NCBI GenBank assembly: GCA_964631375.1
Contig: CAZVYQ010000002.1
Coordinates: forward strand, 89,369 to 153,368
Direction: 5' to 3'
DNA from: JAAYYM01 sp964631375
GTDB lineage: Bacteria; Bacillota; Clostridia; Lachnospirales; Lachnospiraceae
DNA: 64,000 nucleotides
Positions 10,067 to 19,389 of this stretch are shown one piece after another (the stretch's first letter is position 1; each line of letters starts with the position of its first letter). The position numbers were made by a program, and so were the translations under genes. The notes under the pieces were generated by a model. The model ran no database searches. It was not told the origin of the DNA and worked only from the letters and a program-made list of their open reading frames with translations.

Positions 10067-11503
10067 ATGATTTGTCCCAATTGTAATACTGAGATTCCTA
10101 AGGATCACCTGTATTGTGAAAAGTGTGGTACTGAGATTCAGATAGTTCCGATTTTTGAGCCGGAACTGGAGGAAAGTATTCACGAGACACTTTCAAGTGT
10201 TGCTGATGTAATTGTGGAGGAAAGTGAACCCGCAAAGGAAGAAATACAGGCTCCAAAAGTAACTCGTAAAAAAAGACCGAAATTAAAACTGATGGCTTTC
10301 AGTTTCCTCGGTCTATTTATGATGTGTCTGATTACATTGATTTTTGTGAAGGTTAACCAATACTGTTCATATGATTATCAATATCAAAGGGCAGAAGAAT
10401 GTTTTATGGAACGTCAATATGACGAGGCAACAGATTTTGTAAAACGTGCAATCGAAATTGATCATTCAAATATCGAGGCTCAAATGTTGTTATCAGAATT
10501 ATATATCAAGTATGAGAAGTATGATGAAGCATTGGCAGTATTACTGAAACTGTTGGAGGATCATCAGGATCATCCTGAACTATATCAAATGATTGTAAGT
10601 ATTTATGTGAATCAGGAAGACTATTCTGCCATCAATCAGCTCGTGAAAAATTGTGAGAATGTCGAAATTGCTTCAATGTTTCAGGAGTATATTTCGGAAC
10701 CGCCCGGATTCAGCCTTGAAGAAGGAACCTATGATGAGATACAGGCACTTAAACTTTTATCTGATCAGAATGGTACGATATACTACACGTTAGACGGAAG
10801 CGAACCAAGTGAAAACAGCCTTTTGTATGTTGAACCAGTCATGCTGGCAGAGGGCATCAATGTTGTGAAGGCTATATTTGTTAATCAAAATGGATTAAAA
10901 AGTGAAGTGGCTTCTCATACTTTTCAGATTACAGTTGATATTCCAAATCCACCTGTTATTATACCCGAGAGCAAAAGCTATACAAGCCCTGAGGCAATTA
11001 CAGTTCAGACAGAGGAAGTAGAACCAGGAAGTAAGATATATTATACTGTTGATGGATCGGATCCTGATGAAAAAGCAATTGAATATATCAGCCCTATACC
11101 GATGCCGCTTGGTTCGAGCCATTACAAATTCATTATAATCAATCATGAGGGGCATAAGAGTGAAATTACAGAAGCAGACTATCAGTTAAATATATCATCT
11201 CTGATAGATACAGCGACAGCTGAAAATGCAGTTATCATGACCTTATTAGGAAAAGGAGAACTGCTGGATATGGATGGAACCTATAAGGATGGAACCACCC
11301 ATTACAAATATGTATGTAATGCTGCAGCAAAGGCGGGAACAAGAATTTATTATCTTGTGGAAGAATTGAAACAGGAAGGTGATCAATTGATCAGCAATGA
11401 GCATTATTATGGTGTGGATGTCAGGACAGGCGAATTATACAATGTAACCGTCAATGCTCAAACAGGTGCCTTTGAATTTTCATTATTTTCACTGCTTTTT
11501 TAA
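10067..11503 (+). CDS. Membrane-anchored zinc-ribbon, TPR and chitobiase-C-terminal-like repeat protein
   Basis: No specific function is recognised. The domain order is clear: a four-Cys zinc ribbon at residues 3-20 (CPNC...CEKC), an acidic linker, one transmembrane helix (about 73-92), TPR-like helices (about 100-190, with YDEATDFVKRAIEIDH), two beta-sandwich repeats of the chitobiase/beta-hexosaminidase C-terminal type (YYTLDGSEPSENS near 245 and YYTVDGSDPDEKA near 325), and a C-terminal domain of about 100 residues. The topology implies a cytoplasmic ribbon and an external TPR plus repeat region, which suggests cell-surface or envelope sensing. It follows folD by 23 bases and precedes a promoter. 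Domain calls are good; the role is open. Confidence 0.8.
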   Translation: MICPNCNTEIPKDHLYCEKCGTEIQIVPIFEPELEESIHETLSSVADVIVEESEPAKEEIQAPKVTRKKRPKLKLMAFSFLGLFMMCLITLIFVKVNQYCSYDYQYQRAEECFMERQYDEATDFVKRAIEIDHSNIEAQMLLSELYIKYEKYDEALAVLLKLLEDHQDHPELYQMIVSIYVNQEDYSAINQLVKNCENVEIASMFQEYISEPPGFSLEEGTYDEIQALKLLSDQNGTIYYTLDGSEPSENSLLYVEPVMLAEGINVVKAIFVNQNGLKSEVASHTFQITVDIPNPPVIIPESKSYTSPEAITVQTEEVEPGSKIYYTVDGSDPDEKAIEYISPIPMPLGSSHYKFIIINHEGHKSEITEADYQLNISSLIDTATAENAVIMTLLGKGELLDMDGTYKDGTTHYKYVCNAAAKAGTRIYYLVEELKQEGDQLISNEHYYGVDVRTGELYNVTVNAQTGAFEFSLFSLLF

Positions 11504-11515
11504 CTGAAAATGGTA

Positions 11516-11544
11516 TTGCCTTTTATGTTGCTTTGAATTATGAT
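11516..11544 (+). promoter_or_regulatory. Candidate sigma-A promoter for nfnAB
   Basis: A -35-like TTGCCT (11516-11521) and -10-like TATGAT (11539-11544) are separated by exactly 17 bases in the 79-base gap before nfnA. The gene start follows about 38 bases later with an aaggag site. This suggests that nfnAB begins a new transcription unit. Confidence 0.45.
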
Positions 11545-11582
11545 ACTAAATAGCGAAATATGATAGAAGAAGGAGTAAGAAA

Positions 11583-12473
11583 ATGTATAAAATACGAGAA
11601 GCCAAAACACCGGCCGCAAATATATATATGATGGTCGTTGAAGCAAAGCGTGTAGCAAAGACATGTCTTCCTGGACAGTTTGTAATCGTCAAAATGGATG
11701 AAAAGGGAGAACGTGTACCTTTGACTATTTGTGATTATAACAGGGCTGAAGGAACCGTTACAATTGTATTTCAAGTGGTTGGTGCATCTACTGAAAAAAT
11801 GTCAAAACTCAAGCAGGGAGATGCATTCAGAGATTTTACCGGTCCTCTCGGACAGCCGTCAGAATTTGTACATGAACCGATAGAAGACCTAAAGAAGAAG
11901 AAAATTCTTTTTGTTGCAGGTGGAGTCGGAACAGCACCGGTATATCCGCAGGTGAAATGGCTTCATGAAAACGGAGTGTCCGCTGATGTGATTGTAGGCG
12001 CAAAGACGCATGATCTTTTAATTCTTGAGGATGAGATGAAAGCAGTAGCCGGTCATTTATATATTACAACGGATGACGGCTCTTATCAGAAAAAGGGAAT
12101 GGTAACAGAGGTAATCAAGGATTTGGTTCAAAATCAAGGGATTCATTATGACGTCTGTGTTGCAATCGGCCCTATGATTATGATGAAATTTGTCTGTCTG
12201 CTCACTAAAGAATTGAACCTGCATACGATTGTCAGCATGAATCCGATCATGGTTGACGGAACCGGTATGTGTGGGGCCTGCAGATTGACCGTAGACGGAA
12301 AAGTAAAGTTTGCATGCGTTGACGGACCGGAGTTTGACGGGCATGCAGTTAATTTTGATGAAGCAATGAAGCGTCAACAGTTATATAAATCAGAAGAAGG
12401 CCGTGCAATGCTTCGTTTGCAGGAAGGCGATACACATCATGGAGGATGTGGAAATTGCGGAGGTGAGCAATAA
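11583..12473 (+). CDS. nfnA: NADH-dependent ferredoxin:NADP oxidoreductase, small (FNR-like) subunit
   Basis: The FAD/[2Fe-2S] subunit of the electron-bifurcating transhydrogenase NfnAB, which couples reduced ferredoxin and NADH to NADP reduction (or the reverse) in the cytoplasm of anaerobes. The N-terminal half is a ferredoxin-reductase-type flavin barrel and the middle carries the nucleotide segment FVAGGVGTAPVYPQ. Cluster-ligand cysteines are seen in GTGMCGACR and KFACVDG. The tail ends in a Gly/Cys-rich HHGGCGNCGG. The gene overlaps nfnB by one base (TAATG). Related sulfide-dehydrogenase or dihydroorotate-dehydrogenase electron-transfer subunits look alike, but the GltD-like partner next door favours Nfn. 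Confidence 0.9.
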   Translation: MYKIREAKTPAANIYMMVVEAKRVAKTCLPGQFVIVKMDEKGERVPLTICDYNRAEGTVTIVFQVVGASTEKMSKLKQGDAFRDFTGPLGQPSEFVHEPIEDLKKKKILFVAGGVGTAPVYPQVKWLHENGVSADVIVGAKTHDLLILEDEMKAVAGHLYITTDDGSYQKKGMVTEVIKDLVQNQGIHYDVCVAIGPMIMMKFVCLLTKELNLHTIVSMNPIMVDGTGMCGACRLTVDGKVKFACVDGPEFDGHAVNFDEAMKRQQLYKSEEGRAMLRLQEGDTHHGGCGNCGGEQ

Positions 12474-13858
12474 TGGATGTATTAAAAAAAATACCTGTCA
12501 GAGAACAGGATGCAAAATTACGAGCAGCAAATTTTGATGAAGTCTGCTATGGATATAATACTGAAGAGGCACAATTAGAGGCTTCTCGCTGTATCAATTG
12601 TAAGAACGCGAAATGTATTGAAGGATGTCCTGTTTCTATAAACATTCCTGCTTTTATACATGAGGTTAAGGAAGGTAATTATGAACAGGCAAGTAAAATC
12701 ATTGGAGAATCTTCAGCACTTCCGGCTGTGTGTGGACGTGTCTGCCCTCAGGAAAGCCAGTGTGAACAGAGATGTATTCGAGGCATCAAAGGAGAAGCAA
12801 TCTCAATAGGTAAATTAGAGCGTTTTGTTGCAGATTGGGCAAGAGAGAATGATATAAAGCCTGAAATGCCAAAGAATCAGAATGGAAAGAAGGTTGCAGT
12901 CATCGGTTCAGGTCCGGCGGGTCTGACCTGTGCTGGCGATCTGGCAAAAATGGGATATGATGTAACAATATTTGAAGCACTTCATGAGCCGGGAGGAGTA
13001 CTTGTTTATGGTATTCCGGAGTTTCGTCTACCAAAGAGCAAGGTTGTTCAAAAGGAGATCGAGAATGTAAAGCATCTGGGTGTCAAAATTGAAACAAATG
13101 TAGTGATCGGAAAATCAACGACAATTGATGAATTGATCGAGGAAGAAGGCTTTGAAGCAGTGTTTATAGGTTCAGGTGCCGGACTCCCTAAATTTATGGG
13201 CATTCCAGGTGAAAATGCAAATGGAGTTTTTTCTGCAAATGAATACCTCACACGAAGCAATCTGATGAAAGCGTTTGATGATCAATATGACACACCGATT
13301 ATGATTGGTAAAAAGGTTGCTGTTGTTGGAGGCGGAAATGTTGCTATGGATGCTGCCAGAACCGCACTTAGACTTGGAGCTGAGGTGCATATTGTATATC
13401 GAAGAAGTGAAGAAGAACTTCCGGCAAGAGTGGAAGAGGTTCATCACGCAAAGGAAGAAGGTATCATTTTTAATCTGTTAACCAATCCTGTTGAGATATT
13501 GACAGACGATAATGGTTGGGTAAGAGGCATGAAATGTGTTGAAATGGAGTTAGGAGAACCTGATGAATCAGGCAGAAGACGTCCCGTAGTCAAGGAAGGA
13601 TCAGAATTTGAAATGGAACTTGATACCGTCATTATGTCTCTCGGAACTTCACCCAATCCATTGATTGCATCCACAACAGAAGGACTGGAAATTAATAAAT
13701 GGAAATGTATTGTTGCGGATGAAACACATGGAAAAACCTCAAAAGAAGGGGTATATGCCGGAGGAGATGCCGTAACAGGGGCTGCCACTGTTATATTGGC
13801 AATGGGAGCCGGAAAAGCCGGAGCAAAAGGAATTGACGAATATCTATCAAAAAGATAA
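12473..13858 (+). CDS. nfnB: NADH-dependent ferredoxin:NADP oxidoreductase, large (GltD-like) subunit
   Basis: Large subunit of NfnAB, homologous to the small subunit of glutamate synthase. N-terminal Cys clusters CINCKNAKCIEGCP and CGRVCPQESQCEQRC bind two [4Fe-4S] centres. An FAD site IGSGPAGLTCAGDLA and an NADP site VVGGGNVAMDAARTA follow, and the C-terminal GGDAVTGAATVILAMGAG closes the flavin fold. No glutamate synthase large subunit is nearby, and the one-base overlap with nfnA supports the bifurcating enzyme rather than GltD. The length, 461 residues, agrees with known NfnB. Confidence 0.92.
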   Translation: MDVLKKIPVREQDAKLRAANFDEVCYGYNTEEAQLEASRCINCKNAKCIEGCPVSINIPAFIHEVKEGNYEQASKIIGESSALPAVCGRVCPQESQCEQRCIRGIKGEAISIGKLERFVADWARENDIKPEMPKNQNGKKVAVIGSGPAGLTCAGDLAKMGYDVTIFEALHEPGGVLVYGIPEFRLPKSKVVQKEIENVKHLGVKIETNVVIGKSTTIDELIEEEGFEAVFIGSGAGLPKFMGIPGENANGVFSANEYLTRSNLMKAFDDQYDTPIMIGKKVAVVGGGNVAMDAARTALRLGAEVHIVYRRSEEELPARVEEVHHAKEEGIIFNLLTNPVEILTDDNGWVRGMKCVEMELGEPDESGRRRPVVKEGSEFEMELDTVIMSLGTSPNPLIASTTEGLEINKWKCIVADETHGKTSKEGVYAGGDAVTGAATVILAMGAGKAGAKGIDEYLSKR

Positions 13859-13870
13859 GGGGATTAAATT

Positions 13871-14716
13871 ATGCCATGGTGTCCGAATTGTAAAAATGAA
13901 TATCGTGAAGGAATTCTGACCTGTAGTGATTGTGGTGCGGATTTGGTTGAAACACTTGAGGAAGAAGAAAGATGTTCTATCCTTTCAGGAGAAGAGGAAC
14001 AAATTGAATTATTAAAGAAGTTCCTGGAATATAATGATGTCATGTCCTGTATGATAACTCAGATTCCTGAGGGAACTGATGGATATACTTATGAACTAAG
14101 TGTTTCACGAGAGGATGCCGAACTTGCAAAAAGGGCGACTGTGGTTTTTATTCGGGAAACCTCTGCAGAGAAGAAGGATACTACGGAGTATGCTGATGAG
14201 TACACCGAAACAGTTGAGGACAAAAAGCCACAAAATAAAGACGAAGAGATGACTTTTGTTAAGGCCGAGGAAAAGGCTGAGAATTTTAAATCTTCGGCAT
14301 ATGCATTAACCATAGTGGGAACAGTAGGAATCATTGCAATCGTTTTGATGATAACGGGAATCATACCTGTAGCGTTTTCCGAGAATATTAAGCTCATTGC
14401 TTATATTGTACTATCATTGATGTTTATCGTTTTTATTGTGATGGGAGTTCACTCCATGCTTTCTGCAAAGAAATATCAAAAAGAGGCCAGTATGGAAAAT
14501 TCAAAAACCTCTGAGATACTGGAATGGTTTGCAGCAACATATAAAGCGGCAGATATTGATGCTCGTGCTGAACAGATCGAAGGCTCCGAAGAAGTAAAAT
14601 ATTTCAAACGGACTGAAATTATGAAAAATTTGATTTTAGAACAATATCCCGGTTTAAAGGAATCATATCTGGAGCATTTGATTGATGAATTATATCAGGG
14701 TATCTTTGAAGCATGA
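13871..14716 (+). CDS. Zinc-ribbon protein with two transmembrane helices, function unknown
   Basis: I do not recognise a named family. The N terminus is a four-Cys ribbon (WCPNCKNEYREG, then CSDCGADL). Residues 40-95 resemble a small alpha/beta domain of the DUF2007 kind, as judged only by pattern. An acidic linker (about 100-140) leads to two hydrophobic helices (about 145-170 and 177-197) and a C-terminal helical region of about 80 residues. The gene lies 12 bases after nfnB and overlaps rlmH by four bases (ATGA), so it is translated within that operon. A membrane adaptor or sensor role is only a guess. Confidence 0.7.
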   Translation: MPWCPNCKNEYREGILTCSDCGADLVETLEEEERCSILSGEEEQIELLKKFLEYNDVMSCMITQIPEGTDGYTYELSVSREDAELAKRATVVFIRETSAEKKDTTEYADEYTETVEDKKPQNKDEEMTFVKAEEKAENFKSSAYALTIVGTVGIIAIVLMITGIIPVAFSENIKLIAYIVLSLMFIVFIVMGVHSMLSAKKYQKEASMENSKTSEILEWFAATYKAADIDARAEQIEGSEEVKYFKRTEIMKNLILEQYPGLKESYLEHLIDELYQGIFEA

Positions 14717-15192
14717 ATGTTACATTAATTACAGTAGGAAAACTAAAGGAAAGTTATCTGTCAAAAGCTGTTGAAGAATATCAAAAGAGACTTTCCAGAT
14801 ATTGCAGACTGAATATCATAGAAGTTGCTGATGAGAAAACACCTGATCACAGCAGTCTTGCTCAGGATGATATCATCAGAAAAAAAGAAGCAGATCGAAT
14901 TATGCGTTTGATCAAGGATGATGCATACGTCATTACACTTGAAATTGCAGGAAATCAACTTGATTCCATAAAGTTTGCAAAATTGATTGAAGACACAGGA
15001 ATCGCCGGAACAAGTCATATTATGTTCATCATAGGCGGTTCTCTTGGTCTAAATGATTCTGTAACGAACCGTGCGGATTTTAGTTTGAGTTTTTCAGAAA
15101 TGACATTTCCACATCAGTTAATGAGAGTGATTCTGCTAGAGCAGATCTATCGTGCCTATCGGATCATCAACCATGAACCATATCATAAGTAA
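14713..15192 (+). CDS. rlmH: 23S rRNA (pseudouridine-1915-N3) methyltransferase
   Basis: SPOUT-class methyltransferase that uses SAM to methylate pseudouridine 1915 in helix 69 of 23S rRNA. The 159-residue length is exact for the family. The knot-forming SAM motif FIIGGSLGLNDSV and the C-terminal MTFPHQLMRVILLEQIYRA...HEPYHK are both intact. The start ATG overlaps the upstream stop by four bases. Assignment is secure. Confidence 0.97.
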   Translation: MNVTLITVGKLKESYLSKAVEEYQKRLSRYCRLNIIEVADEKTPDHSSLAQDDIIRKKEADRIMRLIKDDAYVITLEIAGNQLDSIKFAKLIEDTGIAGTSHIMFIIGGSLGLNDSVTNRADFSLSFSEMTFPHQLMRVILLEQIYRAYRIINHEPYHK

Positions 15193-15215
15193 TATGATTA
15201 TTATTGGAGGAAATT

Positions 15216-16571
15216 ATGCAGATTATCATAGTAGGATGCGGTAAGGTCGGTATTAATCTGACAGAACAGCTTGTAAAAGAAGGACATAATGTTTCGGTTA
15301 TTGATCTGGATACTGCCGTTGTGACTTCTGTATCAAACGAATTTGATGTACTAGGAGTGACCGGAAATGGTGCAAGCTACAGTGTGCAGCTGGAAGCAGG
15401 ACTGGATCATGCTGATTTACTGATTGCTGTTGCTGGTTCTGATGAATTGAATCTGTTATGTTGCCTGATAGCGAAGAAAATGGGAAATTGTAATACCATA
15501 GCACGTGTTCGTAACCCGATCTATTCTAAAGAAATTGATGTGATTCGTGAAGAAATGGGTTTGTCCATGATCATTAATCCGGAGTTGGCGGCTTCCTATG
15601 AGATGTCCAGACTGCTCAGATTTCCCTCTGCAATGAAAATTGATACCTTTGCAAAAGGACGTGTTGAGATTGTTAAGATTGTGATTTCTGCCGATTCTCC
15701 ACTGTGTGATCATTCTATTATGGAGCTTTTATCCAAATATAAATATGACGTGTTAGTCTGTGCAGTGGAACGAGGTGATGAAATCGCCATTCCAAACGGA
15801 AGTTTTGTATTAAAAGCAAAAGATATTATTTCTGTTGTTGCAACACCGCGTTCTTCCTCTTTATTATTTAAGAAGCTTGGTATTGCAAACACTCAGGTTA
15901 AGGATGCTATGATTGCCGGAGGAGGAGAGATTTCATATTATTTGGCTTCACAGTTGCTTGACATGGGTATTGATGTCAAAATCATTGAGCTAAAAAAGGA
16001 ACGTTGCGAACAATTGAGTGCACTGCTTCCTAAGGCTACGATTATCCATGGTGATGCAATCGACCAGAATATCCTGCTAGAAGAGGATCTGGCACATACA
16101 GAAGCCTTCATATCACTTACCAATTTTGATGAAGAGAATATTTTGTTATCTTTATTTGCAAGGACAGTTTCAAATGCCAAGGTGATCACAAAGATTAATC
16201 GAATCTCATTTGACAGTGTAATTGATTCACTTGAACTTGGAAGTATTATTTATCCAAAGCATGTTACCTCTGAATATATTGTACGTTATGTGCGGGCTAT
16301 GCAAAATTCTATCGGAAGTAATATAGAGACATTGTATCAGCTGATAGAGGATAAGGTGGAAGCACTGGAATTTGTTATCCGGGATAATGCGGCAGTTGTC
16401 GGGATTCCTCTTGAAAAGCTCAATCTAAAGTCCAATCTGCTCTTGTGCAGCATCAACCGCAGAGGGAAGATTATTATTCCAAGAGGACAAGACGAGTTGT
16501 GTGTCGGAGATACGGTTGTTGTTGTGACATCACATAAGGGATTGGATGATATTAGTGATATTTTGAGATGA
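15216..16571 (+). CDS. trkA: Trk potassium uptake regulatory protein TrkA
   Basis: Cytoplasmic gating subunit that binds NAD(H) and possibly ATP and controls the TrkH potassium channel. Two RCK units are present: an N-terminal Rossmann motif IIIVGCGKVG at residues 3-12 and a second at about 230 (MIAGGGEISYY), each followed by a TrkA-C domain. I chose the ATG at 15216 rather than the upstream in-frame TTG at 15204, because GGAGG at 15206-15210 sits five bases before the ATG and inside the alternative. The product has 451 residues. trkH follows after 15 bases. Confidence 0.95.
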   Translation: MQIIIVGCGKVGINLTEQLVKEGHNVSVIDLDTAVVTSVSNEFDVLGVTGNGASYSVQLEAGLDHADLLIAVAGSDELNLLCCLIAKKMGNCNTIARVRNPIYSKEIDVIREEMGLSMIINPELAASYEMSRLLRFPSAMKIDTFAKGRVEIVKIVISADSPLCDHSIMELLSKYKYDVLVCAVERGDEIAIPNGSFVLKAKDIISVVATPRSSSLLFKKLGIANTQVKDAMIAGGGEISYYLASQLLDMGIDVKIIELKKERCEQLSALLPKATIIHGDAIDQNILLEEDLAHTEAFISLTNFDEENILLSLFARTVSNAKVITKINRISFDSVIDSLELGSIIYPKHVTSEYIVRYVRAMQNSIGSNIETLYQLIEDKVEALEFVIRDNAAVVGIPLEKLNLKSNLLLCSINRRGKIIIPRGQDELCVGDTVVVVTSHKGLDDISDILR

Positions 16572-16586
16572 TGAGAGGATTCAATC

Positions 16587-18026
16587 ATGAATTATTCGAT
16601 GATTATATTCATACTTGGATGGGTACTTGAATTTGAAGCAGGCTTTATGCTGCTTCCTTGTCTTGTTTCGGTTGCATATGGTGAACGTACGGGTTTAGCA
16701 TATTTATGTGTGGCGGTTGTTTCTTCAGTCATTGGATTTCTTTTTGTACGAAAAAAGCCTAAGGATACTGTGTTTTATACAAAAGAAGGGTTTGTTGTAG
16801 TGGCATTAAGTTGGATACTGTTAAGTATCATTGGTGCCATTCCGTTTGTTTTAACAGGTGAGATTCCCCAAATCGAGGATGCTTTATTTGAAACGGTTTC
16901 GGGATTCACAACTACAGGAGCCAGCATTCTGAATGATGTAGAGGCGTTATCACACACCAGTATATTCTGGAGAAGCTTCACGCACTGGATCGGTGGTATG
17001 GGGGTGTTGGTGTTCATTCTTGCTATACTTCCAATGACAGGTGGTTACAATATGCATCTGATGAGGGCAGAAAGCCCCGGACATCAAGTGGGCAAGCTTG
17101 TGCCCAGAGTACGTGAATCTGCCATGATACTGTACAAAATATATTTTGTGATTACAATCGTTCAGATAGTATTATTAAAGATTTCTGGTTTATCAATTTT
17201 TGAAGCACTGACAATCTCTTTTGGTACAGCAGGTACAGGAGGATTTGCAATCAGAAATGATGGACTTTCGAGTTACACGTCAATACAACAAACCATAGTT
17301 ACCATATTTATGGCGGCCTTTGGTATCAATTTTGGTGTGTATTTTCTGATTGTAAGAAGAAAGTTCAAACAAGCTGTTAAGGCAGAAGAGGTTCGTTATT
17401 ATTTATGCACGTTGATTATTGCAACGCTGATCATTGCTGTGAATATTCGAGAAATGTTTCCAACTATCGGAGAGGCAATTCACCATTCTGCATTTCAGGT
17501 TGCTTCGATTATGACGACCACCGGATTTGCAACTGTAAATTTTGACCTATGGCCATCTGAGGCGAAAACAATATTAGTTCTGTTAATGTTTATCGGAGCC
17601 TGTTCAGGAAGTACGGGTGGTGGAGTTAAGGTTTCAAGAATATTGATTCTGGCAAAAACAATCAAAAAGGAACTTCGTTCCTTAATTCACCCAAGAAGCA
17701 TTAAGAAAATTCAGATTGAGGGACGTGTGATAGAACACGAAGTATTGCGCTCTGTCAATGTTTTTTTTGCAGCTTTCATGGCAATAGTTGCATTATCCAT
17801 CTTTTTGATATCTTTTGATAATTGTGACTTTACCACCAATTTCACAGCTGTTGCAGCAACAATTAATAATATTGGACCGGGATTGTCATTGGTAGGTCCT
17901 ATGGCGAATTATTCTCATTTTTCTGCATTTTCTAAATTGATATTAATATTTGATATGTTGGTAGGAAGGCTTGAGGTTTTTCCGATGTTGCTTTTAATTA
18001 CTCCTGCTACATGGAGACGTAATTAA
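16587..18026 (+). CDS. trkH: Potassium uptake protein TrkH
   Basis: Pore-forming subunit of the Trk/Ktr potassium system in the plasma membrane. Four pore-loop repeats can be picked out: FTTTGASI, FGTAGTGGFAIR, MTTTGFATVN and the last, weaker ATINNIGPG. The 479 residues contain the expected eight or more membrane segments. The start is preceded by tgagagga. Together with trkA this is a complete two-component uptake system in one operon. Confidence 0.96.
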   Translation: MNYSMIIFILGWVLEFEAGFMLLPCLVSVAYGERTGLAYLCVAVVSSVIGFLFVRKKPKDTVFYTKEGFVVVALSWILLSIIGAIPFVLTGEIPQIEDALFETVSGFTTTGASILNDVEALSHTSIFWRSFTHWIGGMGVLVFILAILPMTGGYNMHLMRAESPGHQVGKLVPRVRESAMILYKIYFVITIVQIVLLKISGLSIFEALTISFGTAGTGGFAIRNDGLSSYTSIQQTIVTIFMAAFGINFGVYFLIVRRKFKQAVKAEEVRYYLCTLIIATLIIAVNIREMFPTIGEAIHHSAFQVASIMTTTGFATVNFDLWPSEAKTILVLLMFIGACSGSTGGGVKVSRILILAKTIKKELRSLIHPRSIKKIQIEGRVIEHEVLRSVNVFFAAFMAIVALSIFLISFDNCDFTTNFTAVAATINNIGPGLSLVGPMANYSHFSAFSKLILIFDMLVGRLEVFPMLLLITPATWRRN

Positions 18027-18053
18027 GTTGTTATTTGAAAGGGGTACACACTT

Positions 18054-19361
18054 ATGTATATGGGCGGACTGATTGTAAACAAAAGGAATGGAGAAGCTCT
18101 GACTCAGGAAGAAATTGATTTCATGATCAATGGATATGTCAATGGAAGTATACCGGATTATCAGATGGCCGCCATGATGATGGCTATTTATTTCAATGGA
18201 ATGAATGATGAGGAGACAGTCAATCTTACCATGGCAATGGCTAATAGTGGAGACAGATTGGATCTGAGTGCCATTCAAGGGATCAAGGTTGACAAACACT
18301 CAACCGGAGGAGTGGGAGATAAGACATCACTTGTTCTGGGGCCCATGGTTGCTTCATTGGGTGTACCGATTGCAAAAATGAGTGGAAGAGGATTGGGACA
18401 TACTGGTGGAACAATAGATAAATTAGAAAGTATTGAAGGCTTTCAAACTGCTCTGACTACAGAACAGTTTATCAATAATGTCAATCAGGTGAAGTTAGCG
18501 ATTATGGGACAGACTGCAGATATCGCTCCTGCAGACAAAATGCTTTATGCATTACGTGATGTGACAGGTACAGTAGATAATATGTCGTTGATAGCGAGCT
18601 CCATTATGAGCAAAAAACTTGCAGCTGGTGCTGATGCCATTGTATTAGATGTGAAGACCGGAAGTGGTGCATTCATGAAGAAATTGAAGGATTCCATAGA
18701 TCTTGCCGAGAAAATGGTGCAGATTGGAAATGCCGCCGGGCGAAGAACGATTGCGGTAATTTCAGATATGGATCAACCACTTGGTTATGCTGTTGGCAAT
18801 GCACTTGAAGTGAAAGAAGCAATTGAAACATTGAATGGAAAAGGACCAAAGGATCTTGAAGAATTATGTATCACACTCGGAACACAGATGTTGCTGTGTG
18901 CAGGTTTGATCAATGAAAGAGAAGAAGGACGTAAGAAATTGAAACAAAGCATCACAGACGGTTCTGCACTTAAAAAATTTGCAGAGTTTGTTCATATGCA
19001 GGGCGGAAATGAGGATTGTATTTATCATCCGGAAAAACTTCCGAAGGCTAAGATGAAAAGAGAAATCTTAGCAGTTGAAACCGGCTATGTAAAAAAGATT
19101 ATATGTGATGAGATTGGAATTGCATCTCTATTACTCGGTGGTGGAAGAAGAAAGAAAGAGGATTCTATTGATCTTTCTGTAGGCATTATTCTCAATAAAA
19201 AGGTAGGAGCATATGTACAGACAGGAGATGTACTTGCAACTGTCTATGCGAATGATGAGAGCAAGCTTGAAGAAGCGTATAAACGTGTATTAGATGCTTA
19301 TTTCTTTTCCTCCAGTGCTGTGAAAAAGAAGCCTTTTATCAAAAAAATCATTACGGAATAG
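18054..19361 (+). CDS. pdp: Pyrimidine-nucleoside phosphorylase
   Basis: Phosphorolysis of uridine, thymidine and deoxyuridine to the free base and (deoxy)ribose-1-phosphate in salvage. The signature KMSGRGLGHTGGTIDKLES (about residues 108-126) and the phosphate loop KHSTGGVGDKTS (about 82-93) are intact. The length of 435 residues and the C-terminal beta-hammerhead domain agree with the Bacillus enzyme. ATG 18054 follows gaaagggg by nine bases; a second ATG two codons later is possible. It is 27 bases after trkH, so read-through is likely. Confidence 0.95.
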   Translation: MYMGGLIVNKRNGEALTQEEIDFMINGYVNGSIPDYQMAAMMMAIYFNGMNDEETVNLTMAMANSGDRLDLSAIQGIKVDKHSTGGVGDKTSLVLGPMVASLGVPIAKMSGRGLGHTGGTIDKLESIEGFQTALTTEQFINNVNQVKLAIMGQTADIAPADKMLYALRDVTGTVDNMSLIASSIMSKKLAAGADAIVLDVKTGSGAFMKKLKDSIDLAEKMVQIGNAAGRRTIAVISDMDQPLGYAVGNALEVKEAIETLNGKGPKDLEELCITLGTQMLLCAGLINEREEGRKKLKQSITDGSALKKFAEFVHMQGGNEDCIYHPEKLPKAKMKREILAVETGYVKKIICDEIGIASLLLGGGRRKKEDSIDLSVGIILNKKVGAYVQTGDVLATVYANDESKLEEAYKRVLDAYFFSSSAVKKKPFIKKIITE

Positions 19362-19389
19362 TACAAACCAACTATGCATATAGTTTCAT

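Noticed and set aside
15204..15215. In-frame TTG start upstream of trkA
   Set aside because: It overlaps the GGAGG site that serves the ATG at 15216, which also matches the TrkA N terminus.
19358..19384. Sigma-E-like ATA-16-CATATAGT before yqfC
   Set aside because: Transcription would begin at about 19391, inside the chosen start codon; it would require a start at 19444 that lacks a ribosome site, so it is kept only as a doubt about the yqfC start.
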